Assembly (NCBI GenBank): GCA_943912335.1
Contig: CALTUD010000005.1
Location: 62,001-126,000, forward strand
Source: an uncultured Acetobacteraceae bacterium
GTDB taxonomy: Bacteria; Pseudomonadota; Alphaproteobacteria; Acetobacterales; Acetobacteraceae
DNA: 64,000 bases
Reading direction: 5' to 3'
The position numbers were made by a program, and so were the translations under genes. Under the pieces are notes generated by a model. The model searched no databases and had not been told where the DNA came from. It saw only the letters and a program-made list of their open reading frames with translations. This document shows, one piece after another, positions 8,539 through 17,663 of the stretch (the first letter of the stretch is position 1; each line of letters starts with the position of its first letter).

Positions 8539-10290
8539 TCACTGTTTCGGCAGCGCACCGTCCGGCGCGCCCGCCAGGGTCAGCAGCGCCTCGCGGCCAA
8601 CCCGGGAGCAGAACTCGCCGAAGCCTTCGTCTTTCAGTCCTTGTTCCGCCCAGCCGGCGAACAACGGCGCGAAGGCCTCGCCCAGACGCGCTTCCGGCAC
8701 ACGTTCCAGCAGGCGGAACGACAGAGTGTGCCCGTCGAAATCGCCGCCGACATAGATCGCGTAATGGCCGGGAATCCGGCCCACCAGACCGATATCGCCG
8801 GAATAGGAGCGCGCGCAGCCGTTGGGGCAGCCGGTGATGCGCAGACTGATGCGCCGGTCCTGCAGACCGAGCGAACGCAGGATGCCGTCGAGGCTCGCGA
8901 CGATCGGTTCGCGTACGCGCTCGGCTTCGGTGAGGGCCAGGCCGCAGGTCGGCAAAGCCGGGCAGGCGAGGGCGAAACGCTCGAAGGTCGAGAGCGCGGA
9001 CGCCGGGACCACGCGATGGGCTTCGAGAATGCGGTCGATCTCGCCGCGATGCTCCGGGCGCACGTTGGACAGCAGAACGTCCTGCTGAGCCGTCATCACC
9101 GGATCGACCCGGAACCGCTCCACGATCTCCCGCAGCGCCGTGCGCAGCGTGGTCGCCTCGCTGTCGCCGATCCGGCCCGACGGCACCGGCACGCCCAGCC
9201 ACCACAGCCCGTCGCCCTGCTCGTGCCAGCCGAGCAGTTCGGGGATATGCAGCCGCGCGGTCGGCCGCGGCGGCTCCAGTTCGCGCCCGGCATAGGCGTC
9301 GAGCTGCTGCTTGCACCAGGGCAGGCCGTGATCTTCAACCACGTATTTCAGGCGCGCGCGCTTGCGGTCGGTGCGGCCGCCATGGTCGCGATGCAGCGAC
9401 ACCACCCAGCGCGCGGCATCCTCCAGCTCGTCCGGGCCGACGAAGCAGATCGGCGAGGCCAGGCGCGGAAAGGTGTCTGCACGGTTATGCGTCATGCCGA
9501 GCCCGCCGCCGATGGCGACGTTGTAGCCCAGCAACGTGTCCTCGGCGTCGAACACGGCGATGAAGGCGAGGTCGTTGGCCAGAACGTCGGCGCTGTTGTC
9601 GCTCGGCGTGGCCAGACCGATCTTGAACTTCCGTGGCAGATAGGTGTCGCCGTAGAGCGGGTCGTGCTCGTCGAACCCCGCCACGGGCTCCTCGTCCAGG
9701 AAGATCTGATAATAGCCCCGGCTTCTCGGCAGCAGGGCGGTGGACAGAAACCGCGCGTCTTCCTGCAGGCGCAGATGCTGCGTGTCGCGTCGCGGCGCCG
9801 CAGTGGTCATCACATTGCGCACCACGTCGCCGCAGGCGCTCATGGTGGTCAGAAGCGCGTGGTTGATCGCCGCGATCGACGGCTTCAGATCCGCCTTCAA
9901 CACGCCATGGAACTGGATGCCCTGCCGCGTGGTGATCCGCAGCGTGCCGTTGGCGTAGTCGTCCGCCAGACGGTCGAGCGCCAGATACTGGTCCGCGGTC
10001 AGCATGCCGCCCGGCATGCGCACGCGCACCATGAACTGGTACTCCTTTTCTTCCTTGCGCTGCTTGCGCTCGGTCGCGGTGTCGCGATCAAACTGCTCGT
10101 AGGAGCCGTGGAATTTCAGAAGGTTGTAAGCATCCTCGCTGACCTGGATGCCGCCCTCGGCCAGTTCCTCGGCCAGACGGCCGCGCAGCCCATGGCTGTT
10201 CAGCTTCAGCGTTTCCACACCGGTCGGCTTCTTGGGCGCCGGGTTCGGCATGCCGGCAACGGGGGACGCGGGAACGGACTGGTCGGGCAC
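8539..10290 (-). CDS. cysI: Sulfite reductase hemoprotein beta-subunit
   Basis: Siroheme/4Fe-4S enzyme reducing sulfite to sulfide with six electrons in assimilatory sulfur metabolism (cytoplasm). The 583-residue protein has the two tandem ferredoxin-like and catalytic halves of the family. The cluster ligands are visible as CPALPTC (Cys443, Cys449) and TGCPNGC (Cys488, Cys492). Siroheme-contacting segments such as RITTRQGIQFHG (118-129) are present. The GTG start at 10290 is 69 bases after the peroxiredoxin stop, so the two may share a transcript. The flavoprotein partner CysJ is not in the window; electrons may come from ferredoxin or a distant cysJ. The sulfide produced feeds the nearby cysteine synthase. 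Confidence 0.94.
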   Translation of the reverse strand: MPDQSVPASPVAGMPNPAPKKPTGVETLKLNSHGLRGRLAEELAEGGIQVSEDAYNLLKFHGSYEQFDRDTATERKQRKEEKEYQFMVRVRMPGGMLTADQYLALDRLADDYANGTLRITTRQGIQFHGVLKADLKPSIAAINHALLTTMSACGDVVRNVMTTAAPRRDTQHLRLQEDARFLSTALLPRSRGYYQIFLDEEPVAGFDEHDPLYGDTYLPRKFKIGLATPSDNSADVLANDLAFIAVFDAEDTLLGYNVAIGGGLGMTHNRADTFPRLASPICFVGPDELEDAARWVVSLHRDHGGRTDRKRARLKYVVEDHGLPWCKQQLDAYAGRELEPPRPTARLHIPELLGWHEQGDGLWWLGVPVPSGRIGDSEATTLRTALREIVERFRVDPVMTAQQDVLLSNVRPEHRGEIDRILEAHRVVPASALSTFERFALACPALPTCGLALTEAERVREPIVASLDGILRSLGLQDRRISLRITGCPNGCARSYSGDIGLVGRIPGHYAIYVGGDFDGHTLSFRLLERVPEARLGEAFAPLFAGWAEQGLKDEGFGEFCSRVGREALLTLAGAPDGALPKQ

Positions 10291-10359
10291 GAGGCAGAAA
10301 CCTTCGGGATGCGGAAGATCGGCCGGGACGCGCGCCCCGGCCGTCGAAAGCGGAACGGC

Positions 10360-11001
10360 CTACTTCGCCGTGCCGGGCTGCTTCACCAGGCGCAGATACG
10401 GCTTCAGCGTCTTCCAGCCGTCCGGGAACAAGCCCTTGGCGGTCTCGTCGTTGACGCTCGGCGCGATGATCACGTCGTCGCCGTGCTTCCAGTTCGCCGG
10501 CGTCGTCACCTTGTGCGCATCGGTGAGCTGGAGACTGTCGATCACGCGCAGCACCTCGTCGAAATTGCGTCCGGCCGAAGGGGGATAGGTCAGGCTGAGG
10601 CGCACCTTCTTGTTCGGGTCGATCACGAACACGGTGCGAACGGTGATGGTCGGATCGGCGTCCGGATGCACCATGCCGTACAGGTTCGAAACCTTGCGGT
10701 CCGGATCGGCGATCATCGGGAAATCGACCACGGACCCCTGCGTTTCCGCGATGTCGCCTTCCCAGGCGTGGTGGCTGTCCACCGGATCCACGGACAGGCC
10801 GATCACCTTGACGTCGCGCTTGGCCCATTCCGGGCCGAGCTTCGCCACGGCGCCCAGTTCGGTGGTGCAGACCGGGGTGAAATCCTTGGGATGGCTGAAC
10901 AGAACGCCCCAGCTTCCGCCGAGCCATTCGTGGAATCGGATTCGGCCCTGGGTCGTATCCTGCTCGAAATCGGGTGCGATCTGGCCCAGTTGGATCGACA
11001 T
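10360..11001 (-). CDS. 1-Cys peroxiredoxin (Prx6 subfamily)
   Basis: Thiol peroxidase removing H2O2 and organic hydroperoxides. The 213-residue length matches the Prx6 group. The peroxidatic site is in DFTPVCTTELG with Cys45, and no other cysteine is present, so the enzyme needs an external thiol for resolution. The longer C-terminal domain typical of Prx6 (KVTTPANWKHGDDVII onward) is present. The ATG at 11001 was chosen over the longer frame to 11058 because it matches family N-termini and has an AAGGA-like site upstream. It precedes cysI on the same strand, which may link peroxide defence with reduced-sulfur production. Confidence 0.92.
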   Translation of the reverse strand: MSIQLGQIAPDFEQDTTQGRIRFHEWLGGSWGVLFSHPKDFTPVCTTELGAVAKLGPEWAKRDVKVIGLSVDPVDSHHAWEGDIAETQGSVVDFPMIADPDRKVSNLYGMVHPDADPTITVRTVFVIDPNKKVRLSLTYPPSAGRNFDEVLRVIDSLQLTDAHKVTTPANWKHGDDVIIAPSVNDETAKGLFPDGWKTLKPYLRLVKQPGTAK

Positions 11002-11161
11002 GAGAACTGTTTCCTTCGGTGCTTCGGAGCGGCTGACACGGTTCGAGCGTGGAATCATCGGATAACACGCAAAACGATCGGCAGCGTCAATCCGACCACG
11101 ACGCAGGTCTGTGGATTGCGCCGCGCGGAGGAGCGGCGTCCGGAAACGGCCAGCCTACCAG

Positions 11162-11611
11162 CTATATGGAGAAGGAGATCGGCTCGGAAAGGGGGCGGCG
11201 CAAACCGGCGGCCTCTGCGCGCCGCACCAGGTCGTCCAAAGTCAGCCCGTCCAGCTCCGCGCGCAGCCTGTCGTCCAGCGCGCGCCAGCTCGGTTCCACC
11301 ACCTTGGCGAACAGGGCGCCCACAGGCCCGTCCTCGCTGCCGCCATCGTCGGCGACGGTCACATCCACCACGTCGCTCAGGCGGATATCGCGACGCGGGC
11401 GACCCAGACGGTAGCCGCCGCGCGGACCGCGAATGCTTTCCAGCAGCGACGAGCGCGACAAGGCCTGCAACACGGGCTCGATGCCGCGACGGGCCAGACC
11501 GGCACGCTCGGCGATATCGGCGGCACTCACCGTGCCGGCGCGTCCGGCGTGAAACGCCACGTCCAGCATGATCAGCACGGCGACCATCGCACGATCCCGG
11601 CGCAGCAGCAT
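11162..11611 (-). CDS. Rrf2-family transcriptional regulator
   Basis: Small winged-helix DNA-binding protein of about 149 residues. The N-terminal HTH segment includes VSAADIAERAGLARRGIEPVLQAL, followed by the family signature SIRGPRGGYRLGRP that forms the wing. There is no cysteine at all, so it cannot bind an Fe-S cluster like IscR or NsrR; it resembles the cluster-free CymR type. Start ATG at 11611 is favoured because GAGGA sits 7 bases upstream; ATG at 11617 would leave only one base. It is divergent from cysteine synthase, and CymR-type proteins are known to sense the cysteine synthase/O-acetylserine state, so control of cysK and perhaps cysI is a reasonable inference. Confidence 0.85.
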   Translation of the reverse strand: MLLRRDRAMVAVLIMLDVAFHAGRAGTVSAADIAERAGLARRGIEPVLQALSRSSLLESIRGPRGGYRLGRPRRDIRLSDVVDVTVADDGGSEDGPVGALFAKVVEPSWRALDDRLRAELDGLTLDDLVRRAEAAGLRRPLSEPISFSI

Positions 11612-11722
11612 TCCCATATCCTCGTTCTGCGACGCCAGACGGCATCGGTTCGGGCGTTGTGACGGTGCATACCAGTTTCGCGCCGCCTTATCCACGACGC
11701 AGATCGGTGTTATAGAAGAGGC

Positions 11723-12718
11723 ATGACAAAGAACGATCGGCCGACCCCTTCCGTTGATGCCGGTTTCGCGGCGCCGCGAGGCCGAATCTACAACTCCGTG
11801 GTGGAAACGATCGGCGGCACGCCCCTGGTGGCGCTGCCCCGCCTTGCCGCCGAAGACGGGCTGCTGGCCCGCGTCGCGCTGAAGCTCGAGTTCTTCAACC
11901 CGCTCGGCTCGGTGAAGGACCGGATCGGCGCCGCCATGGTGCTGAACGCCGAACGAGACGGCCTGATCGCGCCGGGACGCACCGTTCTGGTCGAGCCCAC
12001 CTCCGGCAATACCGGCATCGCGCTCGCCTTCGTCGCCGCCGCGCGCGGCTATCGTTTGATCGTCACCATGCCGGAAGGCGCTTCGATCGAACGGCGCAAG
12101 ATGCTGCGCCTGATGGATGTCCAGCTCGAACTCACGCCGGCCCGTCTCGGCATGGCCGGCGCCATTGCGCGTGCGCAGGAAATCCTGAACGAGACCCCGG
12201 ACAGCTGGATGCCGCGCCAGTTCGACAACCCGTCCAACCCCGAGATCCATGCCGCCACCACGGCGGAGGAGATCTGGGCCGATACGGCGGGCGAGGTCGA
12301 TATCGTCGTCGCCGGAATCGGCACGGGCGGCACCGCCACCGGCATCGCCCGCGCGTTGAAGCCGCGCCGTCCCGGTTTGAAGGTGTTCGGTGTGGAGCCG
12401 ACCGAAAGCGCAGTGCTGAACGGCGACGAGCCCGGCCCGCACGGCATCCAGGGCATCGGCCCCGGCTTCTGCCCGACCGTTCTGCAGCTCGATGCGTTGG
12501 ATGGGGTGATCACCGTGTCCGAGCGCGAATCGATCGCTGCTGCACGCCGCTGCGCCCGGATGGAAGGGCTGCCGATCGGCATCTCGTCGGGGGCCGCTCT
12601 GCATGCGGCCCTGGGTCTGGCGGCGAGAAAGGAAAACAAGAACAAGCAGATCGTCGCGATCGTGCCGTCCTTCGCCGAGCGCTACCTGTCGACCTCCCTG
12701 TTCGCCGGTCTGACCTGA
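11723..12718 (+). CDS. cysK: Cysteine synthase A (O-acetylserine sulfhydrylase)
   Basis: PLP enzyme joining O-acetylserine and sulfide to make cysteine. In 331 residues it shows the PLP lysine in NPLGSVKDR (Lys65), the substrate loop EPTSGNTGI (91-99), the phosphate-binding GIGTGGTATG, and the pyridine-N serine region GISSGAALHAA. ATG at 11723 is preceded by AGAAGAGG. The N-terminus is about 20 residues longer than in the E. coli enzyme. The gene faces the Rrf2 regulator across a ~110-bp shared promoter region and ends against the OmpA-type gene with a hairpin between them. Confidence 0.95.
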   Translation: MTKNDRPTPSVDAGFAAPRGRIYNSVVETIGGTPLVALPRLAAEDGLLARVALKLEFFNPLGSVKDRIGAAMVLNAERDGLIAPGRTVLVEPTSGNTGIALAFVAAARGYRLIVTMPEGASIERRKMLRLMDVQLELTPARLGMAGAIARAQEILNETPDSWMPRQFDNPSNPEIHAATTAEEIWADTAGEVDIVVAGIGTGGTATGIARALKPRRPGLKVFGVEPTESAVLNGDEPGPHGIQGIGPGFCPTVLQLDALDGVITVSERESIAAARRCARMEGLPIGISSGAALHAALGLAARKENKNKQIVAIVPSFAERYLSTSLFAGLT

Positions 12719-12734
12719 CGCCGGGAGAATGCGC

Positions 12735-12759
12735 GGCGCGGACCGGAAAGGCCCGCGCC
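12735..12759. terminator. Hairpin between convergent cysK and OmpA-type gene
   Basis: GGCGCGG and CCGCGCC arms enclose an 11-base loop in the ~50-bp gap between two convergent genes. T-runs are weak on both sides, so it is a possible bidirectional terminator only. Confidence 0.45.
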
Positions 12760-12769
12760 ATTAAGTTGC

Positions 12770-13918
12770 TTAGTGCAGGATAATCTCGACGCGACGGTTC
12801 TGCGGCTCGCGCGCATTCGGGCCGGTGGCGACGAGCGGGTGGGTCTCACCGTAGCCGTGGATGTCGATCGCCGACGTCGGAACGCCGTCGCGCACCAGTT
12901 CCGCCTGCACGCTCTTCGCGCGCCGCACCGACAGGGCCTGATTGTAGGCCGCACCACGCGCGCCGCCATGGATCGACGAGGTGTCGGTGTAGCCGTTGAC
13001 CTCGATCCGGGTGGTCTGGACGTGGGTCGAGGCCTGGGCGGCCTGGGCGACGATCTCACGTGCCCGTGCGGTCAGATCCGAGCGGTCCCAGTCGAAGAAC
13101 ACGAGATAGGTGCGCGCTTCGGCCGGCGGCGGAGCGACCGGGATCGCCGGCATGACTGGCGGAGCCGGCGGCGGGGCCGGGTTGAACTCGTAGCGCACGC
13201 CGACCAGCAGCGAATGGTTGTAGTTGGTGGTGATGTCCTGATTGCCGCGCGACACGCCATAGGGCTTCGGACCGAACGCGCCTTCCGTCCCGATGCCGTC
13301 GCCGGTGAAGCGCTGCGGGCCGAGCAGGGAGGTGAAGCGGTATTCCACCGTGGTGCTCAGGCCGACCACCCAGGGAACCGGAACCGACAGGCCGAAGATG
13401 CCCTGATACATGAACGAGCCGTCGCTGGTGCCGCCGATGCGCTCCGCATACGGATAGTTCGTGCCGGCATAATGCGCGGCGGTGTGCGCCCAGCCATAGC
13501 CGGCGCCGACACCGAAATACGGGTAGAGCCAGCTCTTGCCGATATCCATGTCGAACAGGGCGTTGACCATGCCGCCATAGGTTTCCTGGTAGCCGCCGGC
13601 CAGGGTTGGGAAGCGGGTGCCGCGGAAATGCTGCAGCGGGTCGTTGCGGTAGTTGCCTTCCACCTCGACGCGGAAGCCGTTGCCGAAGCCCCAGCCGACG
13701 CTGCCGAGCCCGACCACGCCGGCGCCATAGCGCAGCTGGCCGCTCGGCTGCTGCGGTGACAGACGCACCGTCTGGTCCTGGGCGAGATTGCCGCCGCCGC
13801 CGAGGGCGACATAAAGACCCTGAACGGGCTGCGCGACCGCCTTGGAGGCGCCGCCGAGCACGGCGCCGCCTGCCAGGGCGAGGGCGGACACCGTCCAGAA
13901 CCAGTTGCGTCGTTCCAT
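12770..13918 (-). CDS. OmpA-family outer-membrane protein (beta-barrel plus peptidoglycan-binding domain)
   Basis: A 382-residue outer-membrane protein. The signal peptide ends near AVAQ (about residue 29). An eight-strand-type barrel rich in Gly and Tyr spans about 30-245. A Pro-rich hinge (NPAPPPAPPVMPAI) leads to a C-terminal OmpA domain with FFDWDRSDLTARA, IEVNGYTDTS and NRRVEIIL, which bind diaminopimelate in the cell wall. ATG at 13918 gives the signal peptide directly; the frame continuing to 14167 does not look coding. It anchors the outer membrane to peptidoglycan and may act as a porin or adhesin. It is monocistronic and convergent with cysK. Confidence 0.9.
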   Translation of the reverse strand: MERRNWFWTVSALALAGGAVLGGASKAVAQPVQGLYVALGGGGNLAQDQTVRLSPQQPSGQLRYGAGVVGLGSVGWGFGNGFRVEVEGNYRNDPLQHFRGTRFPTLAGGYQETYGGMVNALFDMDIGKSWLYPYFGVGAGYGWAHTAAHYAGTNYPYAERIGGTSDGSFMYQGIFGLSVPVPWVVGLSTTVEYRFTSLLGPQRFTGDGIGTEGAFGPKPYGVSRGNQDITTNYNHSLLVGVRYEFNPAPPPAPPVMPAIPVAPPPAEARTYLVFFDWDRSDLTARAREIVAQAAQASTHVQTTRIEVNGYTDTSSIHGGARGAAYNQALSVRRAKSVQAELVRDGVPTSAIDIHGYGETHPLVATGPNAREPQNRRVEIILH

Positions 13919-14389
13919 CGTGCGCACGCCCTTATCGTTTCGCCCCGTCACAGGGCCGGCAGCCGGCCGCGACGCAGCCGTATTCCCAATCCATCGCACG
14001 TAGCCGGTTTTCGTTGCGGGTTGAAGCACTCCTGTCGGGAGTGATGCAGGAGGGCCACAGGGAGGCCTTCGCAGATCGTATCCCAGGTGAACAATCTGTG
14101 ACTTTTCCGCAACGAGCGGCGTGCATCTCGCGGGAAGGTTCCATGCGGGGATTGCATGGGTAGGCATTGCTGCCGTTTAAAGAGCGCAACCATCGGCGCG
14201 GCGATCCGCCTGATCCGATGACCCCCCATCTTCTGCGAAGAGGTCGATCTCCAGGCTCCATACGACAGATACCGACACCAACATTGCGGTATCGGTTCAA
14301 TGTCGAAGGGAGAACGATCTGTTCGGTTCTGTGTCTGTCTCGTTCCAGTGCGTCCCGGTCGGGCGCAGCCGGAAATGGAGTTGAAGTCG
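13919..14389. other. Shared promoter region between OmpA-type gene and TonB receptor
   Basis: About 470 bases between divergent outer-membrane genes with no credible gene. Visible structures are a CACTCC-5-GGAGTG hairpin at 14027-14043 and an inverted repeat GATACCG-12-CGGTATC at 14268-14293, about 100 bases before the receptor start. The latter could be an operator. A GGAG at 14377-14380 is the receptor ribosome site. I found no Fur-like box here, so iron control of the receptor is not supported by this region. Confidence 0.45.
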
Positions 14390-17275
14390 ATGACGCCCCG
14401 CTTCCTGTCTTCCCGCGCTTTGCTTTGCGGTTCGATCGCGGCCATGGCGCTGGCGCCGGTTCTCGGCGCGGCACCCGCGCTCGCGCAGACGGCCGCGACA
14501 CCGCTGCCGCTTTCGGCCGTGGCACCTGTCGGCAACGCTTCCGGCGCGTCCGCTCCCAGCGCCGAGACCGTCACCGTGACGGGTTCCCGTCTGCGGACGA
14601 GCAACCTGACGTCCGAATCCCCGGTCACCGTCATCACGGCCAAGCAGATCGAGCAGTCCAGCGCGCAGACGCTGGTCGATGTGCTGCGCAAGGTGCCGTC
14701 GATCGGCACTGCGGGCACCTACGCCACCAACAACAACGGCGGCAACGGCTCGAACTGTATCGACCTGCGCAATCTCGGCATCGCCCGTACCCTGGTGCTG
14801 GTGAACGGCAAGCGCTTCGTGCACACCCCGTACGGCAGTGGCTTCGACTGCGTCGATCTGTCCACTATCCCGTTGGCGATGATCGACCGTATCGACATTG
14901 AGAAAGACGGTGCCTCGACCATCTACGGCGCCGACGCCGTGGCCGGCGTCATCAACATCGTGACGAAGAAGAATTTCGTCGGCACGCAAATCAATGCCGA
15001 TGGCGGCATCACCGCCTCCGGCGATGGCCGTCAGGGCACGATCTCCGGCACCACCGGTTATGACTTCGCGCAGGGTCGCGGCAACATCGCGCTGAGCGGC
15101 TCCTACACCGATCTCGGCGGTATCGCGCAGAAGGATCGCGACTGGGCCAACCCGGTGATTTCCGCTGATAACGGTCCCGGCAGCCTCGTGATCGGTTCGG
15201 GCTACACCCCGAACGGCCGAGTGTTCGATGCCGGTGGAGATCCGCTCGGCACCGTCATCAACAACCAGCTCGTGCCCTTCCGGAACAAGTATCTTGGCAG
15301 TACGGACGGCTCAAACGCTCCGAACGGCCGCTACAACTACGGTTACGACCAGCTGCTGCAGAACCGCACCCAGCAGGGCAACCTGGACGGCAGTGCGCAT
15401 TTTGACATCAACGATCACATCACCGCGTATTTGGACGCGTACTACACTCACAAGGATACGCATTCGCAGCTGTCCGGCCAGCCGATCTCCGGTACCGTCG
15501 ACGGGTCGCAGAACTACAACATTCCGCAGGGCAACCCGTATGCCGAGGCGCTCGGCATTGATCAGGATGTGTTCCAGTATCGGCGTACGATCGACTGGGG
15601 TCCGCGTGCCTACAACACCCACGCTGACGTCTACCAGTTCACCGGTGGCCTGAAAGGCAACATCACCGGAAACTGGAACTACGACGGCTACTATAGCTAT
15701 GGCCGCGCCACCAACGTCATCGACCAGACCAACCAGGTCAATTTCGTGAACCTCGAGCGTGAGGCGGGTTTCCGCAACACTGATCCGACCGCTCCGAACA
15801 CCGGCGTCTATGATCCGAGCGTCTGCACCAGCCAAGCCGGTTGCGTGCTTTCCAACCCGTTCGGTGCGGGCACGATCGGAGCGGCCGGGCAGAAATACGC
15901 CAGCTTCACCTCGCATGCCGTATCGTTCTATCAGGTTCGCGATCTGGGCGTGACCATCACCAACAACAAGCTGCTGAAGCTGCCGTACGGTCCGCTCGGC
16001 CTTGCGATCGGCATGGAGCATCGCGGCGAGGACGGCGCGTATCATCCCGATCCCATCGTCCAGAGCGGTGCGTCGTTGGCGAACACCGAGCAGCCGACCG
16101 GCGGCGGTTTCAACGTGACCGAAGCGTTCGGCGAGTTGAGCATTCCCATCCTGAAGAACCTGCCGTTTGCGAAGGATCTTTCGGCTGATATCTCGGGCCG
16201 TTATTCCGACTACAGCACGTTCGGCTCGGTGGAGAACTGGAAGGCCGGCCTGAACTGGTCGCCGTCGCCCGATATCCGCTTCCGCGCCAATATCGGCTCG
16301 TCCGTCCGTCAGCCGCAGATCTACGAGGCCTTCGGCGGTGTGACCACCGGCTTCCCGTCGGCGAACGACCCGTGCGACAGCGGTCAGATCTTGTCCTATT
16401 CCAACCAGGGCACGGTCGCAGCCAACTGCGCTCGCACGATCAAGGGCTACGACTCCAACTTCTCCCAGGCCGGCACCGGTCAGGTTCCGACCAATTCCGG
16501 CGGCAACCCGAATCTCCGTCCGGAGACCTCGCGCACCTATACGATCGGTACGGTGCTGACGCCGCGTTTCATTCCGAACCTGACCGCGTCGGTGGACTAC
16601 TTCCACACCAAGATCGCCAACTCGATCGGCACGGTCTCGACTCAGTACATCCTGGACCAGTGCTACCAGAGCACGAATCTCAGCAGCCCGTTCTGCTCGT
16701 CGATCAACCCGCGTACTTCCATTGGCCAGCTTTCCACGGTCAATGCGAGCTATGAGAATCTGGGCGAGACGCGCACCAGTGCGATCGACTTCGATCTGAA
16801 TTATCTGTTGCGTCTGCGCGGCGGCTACAGCCTGCAGTTCTCCAACGCGATGGTCGACACCATCGCTTATATCTCGCAGCAGGTTCCGGATGGTCCGTTC
16901 CAGAACTTCAAAGGACGTCTGGTTTCCGGCCTCTACGGCGTGGCTTATCCGGTGATCCGCGACAACTTCACCACCGCGATCGCCAAGGGCGGGTTCAGCT
17001 TCGCCTGGACCGTGCGCTACATCGACGGCATGAAGATCAACGATGGTTCGAACGATCTGACGGCTCAGACGGCGCAGTACTACAAGACGAACGAGGTGTT
17101 CTACCACGACATCGTGGCCACCTATAACTTCAAGAAGTTTCAGCTGATCGGCGGCATCGACAACATCATGGACAAGACGCCGCTGCTCGTGATCGATGGC
17201 ACCACCAACACCGATCCGAGCGTCTACGACGTGCGCGGCCGGTTCTTCTACGCCAAGCTGCAGGCACGCTTCTAA
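14390..17275 (+). CDS. TonB-dependent outer-membrane receptor
   Basis: Energised outer-membrane importer of 961 residues. The signal peptide ends near ALAQ (about residue 33). The segment ETVTVTGSRLR precedes the plug domain, whose markers are VTVITAKQIEQSSAQTLVDVL, LVLVNGKRF and EKDGASTIYGADAVAGVINIVTK. A 22-strand-type barrel follows, ending in the expected C-terminal aromatic (LQARF). The ATG at 14390 has GGAG nine bases upstream; the frame open to 14300 adds a Cys-rich stretch that would spoil the signal peptide. The ligand is unknown; plug and barrel style resemble the large group used for carbohydrate, peptide or siderophore uptake. A small lipoprotein gene follows after a strong hairpin. 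Confidence 0.93.
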   Translation: MTPRFLSSRALLCGSIAAMALAPVLGAAPALAQTAATPLPLSAVAPVGNASGASAPSAETVTVTGSRLRTSNLTSESPVTVITAKQIEQSSAQTLVDVLRKVPSIGTAGTYATNNNGGNGSNCIDLRNLGIARTLVLVNGKRFVHTPYGSGFDCVDLSTIPLAMIDRIDIEKDGASTIYGADAVAGVINIVTKKNFVGTQINADGGITASGDGRQGTISGTTGYDFAQGRGNIALSGSYTDLGGIAQKDRDWANPVISADNGPGSLVIGSGYTPNGRVFDAGGDPLGTVINNQLVPFRNKYLGSTDGSNAPNGRYNYGYDQLLQNRTQQGNLDGSAHFDINDHITAYLDAYYTHKDTHSQLSGQPISGTVDGSQNYNIPQGNPYAEALGIDQDVFQYRRTIDWGPRAYNTHADVYQFTGGLKGNITGNWNYDGYYSYGRATNVIDQTNQVNFVNLEREAGFRNTDPTAPNTGVYDPSVCTSQAGCVLSNPFGAGTIGAAGQKYASFTSHAVSFYQVRDLGVTITNNKLLKLPYGPLGLAIGMEHRGEDGAYHPDPIVQSGASLANTEQPTGGGFNVTEAFGELSIPILKNLPFAKDLSADISGRYSDYSTFGSVENWKAGLNWSPSPDIRFRANIGSSVRQPQIYEAFGGVTTGFPSANDPCDSGQILSYSNQGTVAANCARTIKGYDSNFSQAGTGQVPTNSGGNPNLRPETSRTYTIGTVLTPRFIPNLTASVDYFHTKIANSIGTVSTQYILDQCYQSTNLSSPFCSSINPRTSIGQLSTVNASYENLGETRTSAIDFDLNYLLRLRGGYSLQFSNAMVDTIAYISQQVPDGPFQNFKGRLVSGLYGVAYPVIRDNFTTAIAKGGFSFAWTVRYIDGMKINDGSNDLTAQTAQYYKTNEVFYHDIVATYNFKKFQLIGGIDNIMDKTPLLVIDGTTNTDPSVYDVRGRFFYAKLQARF

Positions 17276-17287
17276 GCTCGAACAGGT

Positions 17288-17310
17288 CCAGCCGCTCCTG
17301 CAGCGGCTGG
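17288..17310 (+). repeat. 9-bp perfect hairpin between receptor and lipoprotein genes
   Basis: CCAGCCGCT and AGCGGCTGG pair perfectly around CCTGC. It lies 12 bases after the receptor stop and has no T-run. It may act as a partial terminator or as a 3' RNA-stabilising stem, lowering or uncoupling expression of the downstream lipoprotein. Confidence 0.6.
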
Positions 17311-17341
17311 GCCGATACCGCCAGCCGGAAGGAAACTTATC

Positions 17342-17542
17342 GTGCGTTTGTTCTGCCTGACTGCTTTCTGTGTTCTCTCACTCGCCGGTTGCGACATGGG
17401 TACCTACACGCCGGGTCTGCACCATGGCGGCGACGACTCCATGACGGGCAGTCATTTGCAGGGCGTTCAGACCGGAGCGCAGGACAATGCGTCCGATCCG
17501 AGCCTGAAGCAGGTGCCGAATGGCATCGGTGGCACGCGCTGA
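17342..17542 (+). CDS. Small lipoprotein downstream of the TonB receptor
   Basis: A 66-residue precursor with a textbook lipoprotein signal: RL, a hydrophobic core, then lipobox LAGC (Cys17). The mature part is only about 50 residues, Gly/Ser/Asp/Gln-rich and without predicted strands. GTG start at 17342 is preceded by AAGGAAA. It is 66 bases after the receptor stop and just before a strong terminator, so it is the last gene of that transcript. Family not recognised. The short disordered body suggests an outer-membrane-linked accessory to the receptor, which is inference from position. Confidence 0.72.
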   Translation: MRLFCLTAFCVLSLAGCDMGTYTPGLHHGGDDSMTGSHLQGVQTGAQDNASDPSLKQVPNGIGGTR

Positions 17543-17568
17543 TTACTCTTTTCGAGATCCGGACAACG

Positions 17569-17596
17569 AAAAAGGCGCCCTCAGGGGCGCCTTTTT
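17569..17596. terminator. Strong bidirectional Rho-independent terminator
   Basis: An AAAAAGGCGCCC arm pairs with GGGCGCCTTTTT around a 4-base loop. The A-run on the left and T-run on the right let it stop transcription from both the lipoprotein gene (plus) and the methyltransferase gene (minus). Confidence 0.9.
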
Positions 17597-17663
17597 GTTT
17601 GGAATGGCATTCTGGAGAATGCCGTCGTCCAGGATCGTGGTCCCGCGTCGGTGACCGGTCCGC

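Noticed and set aside
8641..11571. 976-residue plus-strand ORF opposite cysI and the peroxiredoxin
   Set aside because: It runs antisense through two well-supported genes, is Arg/Gly/His-rich without domain motifs, and is explained by the codon structure of GC-rich genes.
14268..14293. GATACCG inverted repeat as a Fur or riboswitch element for the TonB receptor
   Set aside because: It does not resemble the Fur consensus and shows no wider conserved RNA fold; kept only as an unspecified operator candidate in the intergenic entry.
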